Source of the DNA: Balneola sp. MJW-20
GTDB lineage: Bacteria > Bacteroidota > Rhodothermia > Balneolales > Balneolaceae
NCBI RefSeq assembly: GCF_040811775.1
Contig: NZ_JBFNXW010000001.1
Coordinates: forward strand, 496,001-560,000
DNA length: 64,000 nucleotides
Reading direction: 5' to 3'
Position 1 is the first letter of the stretch; each line of letters starts with the position of its first letter. Of the stretch, positions 63,982 through 64,000 are shown piece after piece. The notes below the pieces were generated by a model. That model saw nothing but the letters and a program-made list of their open reading frames with translations, was not told the origin of the DNA and did no database searches. The position numbers were made by a program, and so were the translations under genes.

Positions 63982-64000
63982 TCACAATTTTCATTTTAAT

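Overview
The window looks like a chromosomal segment from a Bacteroidota-like bacterium, most likely Balneolota (Balneola/Gracilimonas type). This rests on families typical of that group: DUF4199, a PG_1098-type THUMP-like methyltransferase, a GWxTD-domain protein, an ABC permease fused to an M1 peptidase, an ECF sigma factor of the TIGR02999 type beside a Ser/Thr kinase with TPRs, a long DeoC with two aldehyde dehydrogenase genes, a CrtI/CrtD-type carotenoid desaturase and KorAB. The DNA is moderately AT-rich with dense, often overlapping genes. I see no insertion sequence, prophage, integrase or CRISPR array. The genus assignment is inference only.

Layout. 1-2740: 3' part of a multi-PAS HisKA_2 histidine kinase, a DUF2237 gene and a small membrane protein. 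2741-10290: an accessory-looking block bounded by two direct copies of an unexplained ~200-nt structured RNA element (2766-2964 and 9908-10107). Between them lie a broken serine-hydrolase gene, an ABC ATPase with its permease/M1 fusion, a DoxX-like protein and a DUF5995 protein; tRNA-Val(GAC) with its terminator follows. 10586-12834: nusB, a metallophosphatase and ychF. 12824-16705 (minus): deoC, a full ALDH, an ALDH16-like inactive tail encoded separately, and a SPOR lipoprotein. 16947-28904: mixed housekeeping genes (DUF1761, HExxH membrane protein, glycosyltransferase, phosphodiesterase, carotenoid desaturase, methyltransferase, DUF4199, hydrolase, rlmD, cNMP-binding protein, Omp85 protein, DUF2795). 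29056-34304 (plus): a tight run tatA-gatA-SDR-M28-prmA-ppx ending in a terminator. 34385-36533: a small outer-membrane protein, an ECF sigma factor and a lipoprotein.

36645-41454 (minus): an overlapping run GWxTD-pdxA-methyltransferase-ftsE-queG. 41559-44189: an acyl-CoA carboxylase beta subunit and two orphan genes. 44228-47602 (minus): ECF sigma factor and Ser/Thr kinase. 47915-50922: a beta-barrel protein and monomeric isocitrate dehydrogenase. 51148-54329: a small membrane protein, mutL and a DUF3524/QTMAN-like glycosyltransferase. 54337-58030 (minus): mtaB, a family-4-like uracil-DNA glycosylase and dnaB. 58401-63981: korAB, bioB, an alpha/beta hydrolase and an OmpR-type response regulator preceded by a near-perfect Fur-box-like palindrome.

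The strongest candidate for something undescribed is the duplicated RNA element. Both copies have the same length, strongly conserved ends, a diverged centre, a terminator hairpin with compensatory changes and two hairpins whose loops are complementary. Other points worth a look are the split ALDH16, an SSB-like C-terminal tip on DnaB, a uracil-DNA glycosylase that appears to have lost its Fe-S cysteines, the MutL nuclease motifs, and a possible mannosyl-queuosine enzyme together with QueG.
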